Positions 1 through 8,252 are shown, counted from the first letter of the stretch. The stretch: DNA of 18,011 nucleotides from Jimgerdemannia flammicorona (GCA_003990745.1 RBNI01002605.1:1-18011); one strand, 5' to 3'. Translations and numbers: made by a program. Notes: generated from the letters alone by a model not told the origin.

Positions 1-261
1 CATCCTCCCTCCCCCCTGTTGCCTCGCACCGCCTCTGCCGCCCCCTCCAGCCCCACGTCCTCTCATCGACGGGCCCGGCATGCCAAGACCAGCACTCCGA
101 CCCCCCCCCACATGTTGCCAGTCGAAGGCACTGGGGCCCCCCTGTCCAGTACGCTCACCAGAATGCACATTGCTCGCCATCTTGATATCACCGAAACTTG
201 AAGATGTTGCCTAGTGTGTTGTCAGAAGCTTGTGTCACCCGAATGTTACAGGTGAAAGGTC
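1..261. other. Non-LINE left flank of copy A
   Basis: This C-rich stretch does not match any part of the LINE copies to its right. No convincing gene is visible: the open frames are short and proline/serine-rich. A degenerate CCHC-knuckle-like spacing can be imagined in one forward frame, but it is too weak to call. The last part (225-260) is similar without gaps to 13670-13705, the sequence just upstream of the truncated copy D. The flank may therefore belong to a repeat that has been joined to truncated LINE ends more than once. Confidence 0.5.
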
Positions 262-263
262 GC

Positions 264-2457
264 GTTCTTGGCTCATATGATGCAAGAGAGATCAGGGCAG
301 CGCTGCTCCCTCGGTGGGACCTTCTTTGCAGTGCATCTTCGGTCTCTGATGCCATCCATGATTTCAAGCAAGCATATCACTTCACCCCCCTCGCCCTCCT
401 CCAATCTCGATCCCCCACTGTCCCGGTGTTCGATGACGTGGTTGCTTATTTTACCACTATCTTCGGCCAGCCGGACACCTCACTCCGCCTCGATGACTCT
501 GAGGATGTCTTTCCCCTCGGCATGAGTGCTCTTGGGCTGCAGAGTTGGTTTGACCAGCCGGCAGTTTGGAGGGCTATCTGTAGCTACCCCCTTTCAAAGG
601 CCTATGGGGCCGATTCCTTATATGTCCAGATCCTTCGGGTGATGGCGGGTGAGGTTGACGCCCCCTGTAGCCTCTCCAAAGCCTTGTCCTTCTTCTTCCA
701 GATGTGCGTGGTTTGGGGGCTCACTCCCCGCCGCTGGAACTCCGCCATTATTACTCTGATCCCCAAGAAGGAGGAGTTGAGGATGATTGATGGATTTCGC
801 CCTATCACTCTTACTGAAATATTTCATAGACTCTTCGAGTGGTGTTTGGAAGGATACGTCAAGAGCCGAAGTGGCCTGACAGAAATGTCGTGCTGCCAAG
901 GTGGCTTCCGAACCTGCTTCTTGTCCCTCTCCCATGTCTTGCTTTCGCACGAGACATGGGCCAAGAGATGGGGCCACCACATCTTTCTCGACCTTCAGCA
1001 GGCATACGATCGAGTCCCCCTCAAGCTTATTCTTTCTCGTCTTGAGGCACAAGGTGCCAATGCAGCCCTCCTTAGTATTATCCAAAGTCTGTTCAATCAC
1101 TGCTCTTATTAGGTAGTTGTTAATGGCCTCGTTACCCCTTCGGTCCCCACTGAGCGTGGTCTCTTCCAAGGCTCCCTCCTCTCCCCCTGGCTCTTTGATG
1201 TCTTTATCGATCCCCTTGCCATCTCCTTTGATGAACAATTCAAGGAGTACGACTTTCCCCTTGGGCTCTTCTTTGCAGATGATATTGCCCTTACCCCCTA
1301 CACTGCCATGGAGGGCCAAAGGATAATTGACTTTTGTGAGGATTTGGCTTCTGGTGAATGGTATGGAGCTCAATCCCAAGAAGTGCAGCTATGTCGGCCC
1401 TGCTGACTGCACCATGTGGATTGGGGGCGAACCCTGCCTGTGACCCCCCTCCTACGTGTACCTGGGTGTACCATATACCAACAAAGGGTTTGACTTTGCC
1501 AAACTCACGTTGTAGAATGCGGTAAAGGCGGAACGCACTCTTGGGTTCTGCCGTGCTCGTGGTCCTCTCTGGTCGCCAATGGTCAAGTTGGCCATCATAT
1601 GGATGTTCATTAGGCCTCAGCTAGAATATGGTCTTCCCCTTCTATGTGCTTCCTGTCCAGCTACTACCACAGGGCTTCAGGTGTTAAAACATCCTGAGAA
1701 GGTCTTTGATGACGCTGTTGCTTGGGCAGTTGGATTTTCCGGCCGTCCCTTACTTGGCAGCTCGATTCTTGGCCTCTCTTCTTTCCTTCGTCGTACATCT
1801 GACCTCTGCTGCATGTTCTAAGCCCATCTGGATTTGTGTAGCAAGTCCGGGAACAACCCCATCGGCCCCCTTAGCGAGCGCTTTGTCATGCATCCCCCGG
1901 GTTCTATTATTGACAAGTTCCGGCATTAGACCTCTTGGCTTGACTTCCTCGACTGGTACTGGGACCTTCGTCTCCAGGTTTGCAAGACTCGCTCGCTCTG
2001 CTCATTCCTCCAGTTCTTCCTTCGGGATCAGTTGCTGCAGGAGTGGGCCTCCTCCTCCCTGGCTCTCGTTCGGTATATCACCCTCAAAGGCCACTTGTGG
2101 TTGCGGGGTGCCGACCATGTCCTCTCCTTCCCCCCCCGGTTGGTACACTCTGCACTCGCCTGGCGTTATGGCTACTTTGGCCAACCCCACCCCTGCACCT
2201 GTGGAGATAAGTTTCATCGTAGCCATCTCCTCAGGTGCGGTCTTCTCGACTGTTCATATTCCGCGTTCCAAGGTTCTTCTGATCGAGAGGAACAACTCGA
2301 TTAGTTTACCAATGACGAATAGCAGGAGGAACTTCGCACCTACCCTCTTCACGCTCTTCACGAGATAGCCTATCATGCTATAGATACCATGTGTAATTCT
2401 GGTAGCCATCTCGCAGTCAGGTTCTGCCTCGTCGAGATTACAAAGATGCTTGGGTGA
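264..2457 (+). pseudogene. ORF2 fragment of copy A (reverse transcriptase and C-terminal domain)
   Basis: This is the 3' part of the LINE polyprotein, which would copy element RNA at a nicked or free DNA end. From left to right it holds the linker after the endonuclease, RT motifs (IPKKEELRMIDGFRPITL; FLDLQQAYDRVP near 990; GLFQGSLLSPWLFDVFI near 1157; FADDIAL near 1272), the NPKKC thumb region, YLGVPYTNKG, FIRPQLEYGL, and the C-terminal motif C-x-C-G-x3-H-x2-H-x3-C near 2190-2236. The frame is broken by TAG at 1110, TGA at 1441, TAG at 1513, TAA at 1819, and TAG at 1927, 2302 and 2320. One extra T near 1344 shifts the frame. Several stops replace Trp, Gln or Arg codons of other copies by one transition. 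The final TGA at 2455-2457 matches the position in B, C and D. Not functional. Confidence 0.92.
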
Positions 2458-2850
2458 TTGAGTGATTGCATATTTTCTTTATTTCTTTCTCTCCCCTCAT
2501 TGGCCCAGTTGGATCCTTTTGTTGTTGAGAGTGCATTGAGTTATTCATCTCATGTCAGTCATTTGATGTTTCGTTATCGATACAGTCTCTGTAGTTGGCG
2601 CCAGGCAAATGTGTATTATATCTCAGCCTTTCTTTTCTTTGCTTTCCGCATTTATTATCTCTATGGCCATGACAAAATGGTTTTATCCAGCCCATCCCTA
2701 GGGTGGTCACCTCTCTGGCCTTTATCTTGTACTTCTTAGCTAGTTGTTTACTTCGCTAGCCTTGTTTTGCTTTTCTCATCTTAGGAGTCTTTGTCTTTTG
2801 TTGCTCCAATATACCTTACTTCCTCTACAATGAATAAATTCTATCTTAAA
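2458..2850 (+). other. 3' UTR of LINE copy A
   Basis: About 390 bp of non-coding sequence is conserved in copies A-D. It is T-rich and includes GTTGAGAGTGCATTGAGTT and CTTAGCTAGTTGTTTACTT blocks near the same offsets in every copy. The strong conservation relative to a non-coding role suggests that it holds the RT recognition element of the RNA, as 3' UTRs do in stringent LINEs; that role is inferred. Confidence 0.8.
2833..2838 (+). terminator. AATAAA polyadenylation signal of copy A
   Basis: Canonical AATAAA about 15 bases before the telomeric remnant that marks the 3' end. The same hexamer lies at 7993-7998 in B and 12820-12825 in C. In D it is altered by a small deletion. Confidence 0.75.
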
Positions 2851-2861
2851 GTCTAACCTAG
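2851..2861 (+). repeat. Degenerate telomeric repeat at the A/B junction
   Basis: The bases between the 3' UTR of A and the first base of B (GTCTAACCTAG) correspond to the (CCTAAC)n tails of B, C and D after a few substitutions. The short length and mismatches suggest decay or a very short original tail. Confidence 0.6.
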
Positions 2862-2964
2862 GCCACTCACATGATTTCCCCTTTTGGTTAGACTCAGCTT
2901 TACGGCCTGAAGCTATTCCAAATTAAGAAAGCAGTCACTTTGATTAGCTAAGCCTCCCATCGGG

Positions 2965-2972
2965 TATAAATA
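2965..2972 (+). promoter_or_regulatory. TATA box of copy B
   Basis: TATAAATA lies 103 bp inside the element and is followed by a C-run. It is identical in copy C at 8144-8151. A usual RNA polymerase II start about 30 bp downstream would fall near 3000, close to the ORF1 region. Promoter function is inferred from the match and its conservation only. Confidence 0.6.
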
Positions 2973-3008
2973 CCCCCCTTCACATTATTTTTTCATTGCA
3001 CAAACAAA

Positions 3009-3020
3009 GGTCATGTGACC
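3009..3020. promoter_or_regulatory. E-box palindrome (decayed) in copy B
   Basis: GGTCATGTGACC is the counterpart of the perfect 12-bp palindrome in copy C (8188-8199). It differs by one CpG-to-TpG change in the CACGTG core. GTCACRTGAC is the known extended binding site of several bHLH factors (Cbf1/USF type). Confidence 0.45.
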
Positions 3021-3073
3021 CACATTTCATAATTTCAAACAAACAAACAAACCCACTTCCACCTATTTCGGCA

Positions 3074-4575
3074 ATATTGGCCATCTCCTCCATCATTGGC
3101 GATGATGGCAACGCCACCCGGCTCTTCGCGCACATCAGCGCCTCTCTCTGCTATGCTGAATGTCGCGGCATCAGTCTCCTCTCCCTCAGCTTCAGCAAGG
3201 GTAGCCTTACGGCGATGTGCAGGTTGTGCGGGGATGCACGACCGATATTGGTGTATTTATCTTCCCTGTGGGATGCAGAAGATGACGAAGAGATCGTGGT
3301 CTCTTCCGATTCGGACTATGACGCCCAGTGGACTTCCTTCTCTCCCACACTTCTGCCCCTCAATCGGAATAAGCGCGGTTGCCCAAACACTAGTTTGGGC
3401 ATGACCCCGAATGCTGGTCATGCGGGCCCCTCATCAGCCGACTCCGATCTGGTCATGGAGATGGCCACAATGAGGAAGCAGATTTCGGATCTGCTGACTC
3501 AAGTGGCTGATTTGGCCAAGATCAATGCTCAGCTGATGGCGCAGCTTGCTGTACAATCTGTGCCCACCGCCCCCTTGTCATCTAGTGCTCCTTCGGGTAG
3601 TACCCCTGCCACCCCTTCCACATCTGCCCCCCCAAGTCCTCGGCCCCCCCTCCTACTGATCCTGCCGCGAACACACAGTCGATGATCCAGAAGCAAGCAG
3701 ATAAGCGGGCCGCTAAAGCCGCCACGTCACAGTCTGGTGCACCGCCAAAGGAGGCAACTTCCATGGTTGTGCCTCCAGCTACTAAAGCCGCACCTCCTAA
3801 AAAGGGTAAGGCCAAGGTTCCTGGGCCAGTGCCCCAGACTTCGCCTGCAGGACCCAGTGCCGCTGGCCCATCTTCGTCCTCCGCTTCGACCCCCGCCTCC
3901 CCCAAATCATACGCCGCTGCCACCAAGAAGGACTCTATCAAGGATAGGACCCAGGCCTACCCCGAGACGGAAAGAGCTGCCACTGCGGCCGCCCTTTCGT
4001 GCATAACCTGCAAGCCGACCTCTCATTTGTCACCAACTGAGAAGGGCGCCAGGCAGCAGCACGTTTATGTCGACGGGTTTGTCCATCTTAAGATCGGGCA
4101 AATTCGGAAGAACTTGTACGACATCCATGTGATGTTGTCAAAAGTTCTCAACATGTCATACATTTTGGCATTGACCATCAAATTCCTTCTCTGCCCTGAT
4201 TATGTCATGGCATTCCTAAAGAAGATGAAGGCGCTCGGGTTCTCGGTGCTATCGGCCTGAGACCCTGTGCTCCCATGCAACAAGAACACCACGGAGGCCG
4301 TGAAATCACAGGTACTCCAATCCTTCCATACTCGGGTCCAACAGTTGGCTGGCGAAGCCACTGTAAAGAGGCCTGAGGTGCAGACCTTCTACAGAGCGTG
4401 GGCTGCAGAACTCAGCCTTACTCTCCCCTCCTCCGCCTCCCCAACGGCCGGCCCTGCTTCAAAGGCAGGTGGTACTGTGGCCATGACTGGTGAGATGGCG
4501 ATAGATTTGGAAGCTGAGTCTTACTCTTCAGGTGCTTCCCATGCTGTTAGCGCTACCGTGCCCAGCCCCCAATGA
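3074..4575 (+). pseudogene. ORF1 of copy B (LINE RNA-binding/gag-like protein)
   Basis: ORF1 proteins of LINEs bind the element RNA in a ribonucleoprotein particle; here that role is inferred from position. The start expected by comparison with copy C has become ATA (3074-3076), leaving only an upstream in-frame ATG at 2996. Visible parts are a C-x-x-C pair (MCRLCGD), an acidic DAEDDEE segment, a coiled coil (3455-3560, Leu/Ile heptads around KQISDLLTQVADLAKINAQL), a Pro/Ser/Thr-rich linker, a basic PPKKGKAK patch, and a conserved C-terminal domain (HVYVDGF, LNMSYI, then VQTFYRAWAAEL). A 17-bp insertion near 3634-3650 shifts the frame. TGA at 4258-4260 replaces the Trp seen in copy E. After it the same frame stays open to 4575. 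No CCHC knuckle is seen. Confidence 0.82.
4572..4575 (+). promoter_or_regulatory. ATGA stop/start overlap of ORF1 and ORF2 (copy B)
   Basis: The ORF1 stop TGA and ORF2 start ATG share bases as ATGA. Copy C has the same overlap at 9403-9406. The start is well supported because conserved endonuclease sequence (MRVRFLN) begins right there. In the silkworm LINE SART1 a similar overlap is used for termination-reinitiation, which is the likely mode here. Confidence 0.7.
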
Positions 4576-7500
4576 GAGTTAGGTTCCTCAATGCACATAG
4601 ACTACCCCAGGACAAGTTCGATGTACTCAGTTGGTTGATTGGTCCTGCCCTTGACGTTCTTTTCATATGTGAAATGTGGCACATTCCGCTACGTCCCTCT
4701 CCGCTCATTCACATGTCCTCTCCTCCGGCATTGCACAGGATTGTGGGCTACCAGAATGGTGGGCTCGTGGTCCTCGTGTCAAACCATTTTGCCCCCCTTA
4801 TTTCCAGGTCCTCCACCAACCCCTTCCATATCCAGCTCATGTTCCAGGGCCTGGCTTTGGTCGGGGTATATGCCCCCCCCTCTCTTCCTATTGGTGGCTT
4901 CCGAGATCTTGTGTCTGGTCCCTTTCCGGGTAAGGCGCTTTTAATCAGTGACATCAACACATGCTTCAGTGCCTGCCTTAGTGACATCAACTCTGGTCCT
5001 TGTGATCGGATGGATGTTGTCGATACCTCCTTGTTGACATGGTCATTGAATCACTTGACCCCGGTGGCTGGATCTACATGCATTGATCACGCATTCGCCA
5101 CCGTGTCCCTCCACGCATCCCTCACCTGTTCCACTCCTCCTGTCGCTACTGACGACCCCTCCCTCCTCACTGTCTCCTTTCCCTTCTTCTCCTCGCCGGT
5201 TGCTGCCTTGGCTGGCATCCAGCATTACTCTGCGAGGTACCTGACCGATCCGGTCATTCAAGCTCATATTCGGGAATCAGCAGAAATCATTTGGATACTG
5301 TTGTCAGGTCCATCTACTCTATCCGGGATCATGTGGCCGGCTTTCGCTCTGTGGAAGATCGCCAGCAATTCATTGATTCTCTGGATGTCCATTTGATCTC
5401 TGGTCTACAGTCAGTCTGTGAGGACATTCTTGGCTCATATGACACAAGAGAAATCAGGGCCGTGCCGCTCCCCCGGCGGGACCTTCTGCATAGTGCATCT
5501 TTGGTCTCTGATACCATCTGTGGGTTTAAGCGTGTATACTGCTCCACCCCCCTTACTCCCCTCCAGTCTCCATCCCCTGCTGTCCCAGTGTTCGACGATG
5601 TGGTTGCTCATTTTACTGCTATCTTTGGCTAACCGGACGCCTCTCTCCACCTCGATGACTCAGAGGATGTCTTCCCCCTCGACATGGGTGCTCTTGGACT
5701 GCAGGGTTGGTTTGACCAGCCAGCAGTTTGGAGAGCTATCTGCAGCTACCCCCTCTCAAAGGCCTGTGGGGCCGATTCCTTACACATCCGGATCCTTCGG
5801 GTGATGACGGGTGAGGTTCATGCCCCCTGTAGCCTCTCCAAAGCCTTGTCCTTCTTCTTCCAGATGTGCGTGATCTGGGGGCTCACTCTCTGCTGCTAGA
5901 ACTCCACCATTATCACCCCGATCCCCAAGAAGGAGGAGTCGAGGACGATTGATGGATTTTGCCCTATTGCTCTTACCAAAATGTTTCGTAGACTCTTTGA
6001 GCAGTGTTTGGAAGGATACATCAAGAGCCGAAGTGGCCTGACAGAAATGTTGCACTGCCAAGGTGGCTTCCAAACCTGCTTCTCGTCCCTCTTCTATGTC
6101 TTGCTTTCGCATGAGACGTGGGCCAAGGGATGGGGCCACTGCATCTTTCTTGACCTCCGGCAGGCATACAATCAAGTCCCCCTCAAGCTTATACTTTCTC
6201 GTCTTGAGGCGCGAGATGCTGATGCAGCCCTCCTTAGCATTATCCAGAGCCTATTCAATCACTGTTCTTATTAGGTGGTTGTAAATGGCCTCATTACCCC
6301 TTCAGTCCCCACTGAGCATGGCCTCTTCCAAGGCTCCCTCCTCTCTCCCTGGCTCTTTGACGTCTTTATCGATCCTCTCGCCATCTCCTTTAATGAACAA
6401 TTCAAGGAATATGACTTTCCCCTTAGGCTCTTCTTTGCAGATGATATTGCCCTTACCCCCCGCACTGCCGCAGAGGGCCAAAGGATGATTGACTTTTATG
6501 AGGATTGGCTTCTGATAAACGGTATGGAGCTCAATCCCAAGAAGTGCAGCTATGTCGGTCTTGCTGACTATGTCATACAGATTGGGGGTGAACCCTGCCC
6601 GTGACCCCCCTCCTACATGTACCTGGGCATGCCGTATACCAACAAAGGGTTTGGCTTTGCTGAACTCGTGTTGTAGAATATGGTAAAGGCAGAACGTACT
6701 CTTGGGTTCTGCCATACTCGTGGTCCTCTCTGGTCGCCAATGGTCAAGTTGGCCATCGTACGGATATTTATTAGGCCTCAGCTAGAGTATGGCCTTCCCC
6801 TTCTACGTGCTTCCTGTCAGGCTACTACCACAGAGCTTCAGATATTGAAGCGTCCTGAGAAGGTCTTTGATGATACTGTTGCTTGGGCGGTTGGATTTTC
6901 CAGCCATCCCTTGCTTGGCAGCTCGATTCTTGGCCTCCCTTCCTTCCTTCGTCATACATCTGACCTCTGCTGTATGTTCCAAGCCCATCTGGATTGGTGT
7001 AGCAAGTTCGGCAACAACCCTATCAGCCCCCTTAGCAAGCGCTTTGTCATGCATCCTCCGGGTTCTATTATTGACAAGTTCCAATGTTGGACCTCTTGGC
7101 TTGACTTTCTCGACTGGTACTGGGACCTTCGTCCCCAGGTTCACAAGACTCGTTCGCTCTGCTCCTTCCTCCAGTCCTTCTTTCGGGATCAGTTACTGCA
7201 GGAATGGGCCTCCTCCTCCCAGGCTCTCATTCGGTATATCACCCCCAAAGGCCGCTTGCGGTCACGGGGAGCCAACCATGTCCTCTCCTTCCCCTCCCGG
7301 CTTGTGCGTTCCGCACTTGCATGGCATTATGGCTACTTTGGCCAACCCTGCCCCTGCCCCTGTGGAGATAAGTTTCATCGTGGCCATCTCCTCAGATGCA
7401 GTCTTCTCGATGATTCCTATTCCATGTTCCGAGATTCTTCCAATCGAGAGGAACAACTCGATTGGTTTACTAATGATGAATGGCAGGAGGAACTTCGCAC

Positions 7501-7618
7501 CTATCCTCTTCATGCTCTTCACGAGACTGCCTACCATGCTATAGACGCCATGTGTAATTCTGGTGGCCATCTTGCAGTTAGGTTTTGCCTGGCCGAGATT
7601 ACGAAGATGCTTGGGTGA
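4572..7618 (+). pseudogene. ORF2 of copy B: AP endonuclease, reverse transcriptase, C-terminal zinc motif
   Basis: This is the LINE polyprotein of about 1015 codons that nicks target DNA and reverse transcribes the RNA. The endonuclease (residues 1-205) shows N7, E34 (ICEMWH), Y100 (VYAPP), D127-N129 (SDIN) and D172-H173 (CIDHAF). The terminal TDH of copies C and D is TDD here. The RT follows with IPKKEESRTIDGF, LDLRQAYNQVP, GLFQGSLLSPWLFDVF and FADDIAL near 6438. NPKKCSYVG, FIRPQLEYGLPLL and CPCGDKFHRGHLLRC (7350-7400) complete the protein. A single-base deletion near 5290 shifts the frame. Stops lie at 5630 (TAA for Gln), 5897 (TAG for Trp), 6272 (TAG for Gln), 6602 (TGA) and 6674 (TAG). 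The last 312 codons (6680-7618) are uninterrupted. The TAG at 6674 is present in all four copies that cover it. Confidence 0.93.
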
Positions 7619-8011
7619 TCGAGCAATCATACATTTTCTTTATTTCTTTCTCTTCCCTCGTTTGCCCTGGTTGGTTCCCTCATTGTTGAGAGTGCTTTGA
7701 GTTATTCATCTCATATCAGTCATTTGGTATTTGGGTGTCAATACAGTTACTGTAGTTGGCGCCAGGTGAATGTGTATTATATCTTAGCTTTTCTTTTTTT
7801 GCTTTTTGTATTTATTATCCTTATGGACATGACAAAATGGTTTTATCCAGCCCGTCTCTAGGGTGGTCACCTCTCTAGCCTTTGTTTTGTATTTCTTAGC
7901 TAGTTGTTTACTTTGCTGGCCTTGTTCTGCTTTTCTCATCTTAGGAGTCTTTATCTTTTGTTGCTCTGATGTACCTTATCTTCTCTACAATGAATAAATT
8001 CTATCTTGAAG
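7619..8011 (+). other. 3' UTR of LINE copy B
   Basis: This 393-bp counterpart of 2458-2850 has the same conserved T-rich blocks and ends CTATCTTGAAG before the telomeric tail. AATAAA lies at 7993-7998. No reading frame of note occurs in it. Confidence 0.8.
7993..7998 (+). terminator. AATAAA polyadenylation signal of copy B
   Basis: Canonical hexamer 13 bases before the telomeric repeat tract, where a cleavage site would be expected. No poly(A) tract is present; telomeric sequence stands in its place. Confidence 0.75.
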
Positions 8012-8040
8012 CCTAACCCTTACCCTAACCCTACCCCTAA
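8012..8040 (+). repeat. Telomeric-type repeat tail of copy B
   Basis: Nearly five units of CCTAAC, two of them varied (CCTTAC and CCTACC), lie between the 3' UTR of B and the first base of C. On the minus strand this reads as TTAGGG-type repeats, the common fungal/animal telomere sequence. Confidence 0.9.
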
Positions 8041-8143
8041 GCCACTCACATGATTTCCCCATTTGGCTAGTCTCGGCTTTATGGCCCGATGCTATTCCAA
8101 ATTAAGAAAGCAGTCACTTTGATTAGCTAAGCCTCCCATCAGG

Positions 8144-8151
8144 TATAAATA
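8144..8151 (+). promoter_or_regulatory. TATA box of copy C
   Basis: TATAAATA is identical to that of copy B and sits at the same distance (103 bp) from the element's first base, while neighbouring bases have diverged. Confidence 0.6.
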
Positions 8152-8187
8152 CCCCCTTCCACATTATTTTTTCGTTGCACAAACAAA

Positions 8188-8199
8188 GGTCACGTGACC
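8188..8199. promoter_or_regulatory. Perfect E-box palindrome GGTCACGTGACC
   Basis: This 12-bp perfect palindrome around CACGTG lies about 40 bp downstream of the TATA box, near the predicted transcription start. The sequence fits bHLH factors of Cbf1/USF type. Binding is inferred. Confidence 0.5.
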
Positions 8200-8252
8200 C
8201 ACATTTCACAATTTCACAAATATAAACAAACACACCTCTGCCTATTTCGGCA

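Larger units (their letters stand above)
262..2861 (+). mobile_element. LINE copy A, 5'-truncated
   Basis: Homology to copies B, C and D begins abruptly near 262-265 at the TTCTTGGCTCATATGA sequence (B about 5429, D about 14338). It continues through the RT, the C-terminal domain and the whole 3' UTR. ORF1, the endonuclease and the 5' region are absent, as expected of an incomplete reverse transcript. The 3' end is a degenerate telomeric remnant, TCTAACCTAG, joined directly to the first base of copy B. No target-site duplication was found. Confidence 0.9.
2862..3073 (+). other. 5' region of copy B
   Basis: About 210 bp precede ORF1. It is closely matched by 8041-8252 of copy C and absent from the truncated copies. 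It contains the TATA box, the E-box palindrome and an A/C-rich stretch (AAACAAACAAACAAACC) just before the ORF1 start region. Confidence 0.8.
2862..8040 (+). mobile_element. LINE copy B, full length
   Basis: This is the most complete copy. The 5' boundary is set by GCCACTCACATGATTTCCCC, which starts directly after telomeric sequence here and again at 8041. The order is 5' region with TATA box, ORF1, ORF2, 3' UTR, AATAAA and a 29-bp telomeric tail. It lacks LTRs, integrase, protease and a recognisable RNase H, so it is a non-LTR element. It has fewer inactivating stops in ORF2 (five, plus one frameshift) than A or C. Both junctions lie at telomeric repeat sequence. Confidence 0.93.
8041..8252 (+). 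other. 5' region of copy C
   Basis: This is the counterpart of 2862-3073 in B, with the same TATA box and an intact E-box palindrome, ending at the ORF1 ATG (8253). Confidence 0.8.

Noticed and set aside
618..1379. 253-codon minus-strand ORF opposite the RT of copy A, with shorter equivalents opposite the other copies
   Set aside because: It is antisense to well-supported RT motifs, has no recognisable domain, and its openness follows from ORF2 codon content.
6680..7618. A standalone functional gene: 312 uninterrupted codons at the end of ORF2 of copy B
   Set aside because: It is in frame with upstream ORF2, matches the same broken region in A, C and D, and starts four bases after the shared TAG by chance of an ATG.
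7000..7618. RNase H domain between RT and C-terminal motif
   Set aside because: No convincing D-E-D-D pattern was seen; the region matches the thumb/C-terminal part of LINEs without RNase H.
2862..8040. LTR retrotransposon or pararetrovirus
   Set aside because: There are no terminal direct repeats, integrase or protease. RT type, AP endonuclease and 5' truncations are those of a LINE.
2862..8040. Target-site duplications flanking the copies
   Set aside because: I compared bases on both sides of the copies and found only telomeric repeat sequence or unrelated flank, nothing that can be told from the repeats themselves.
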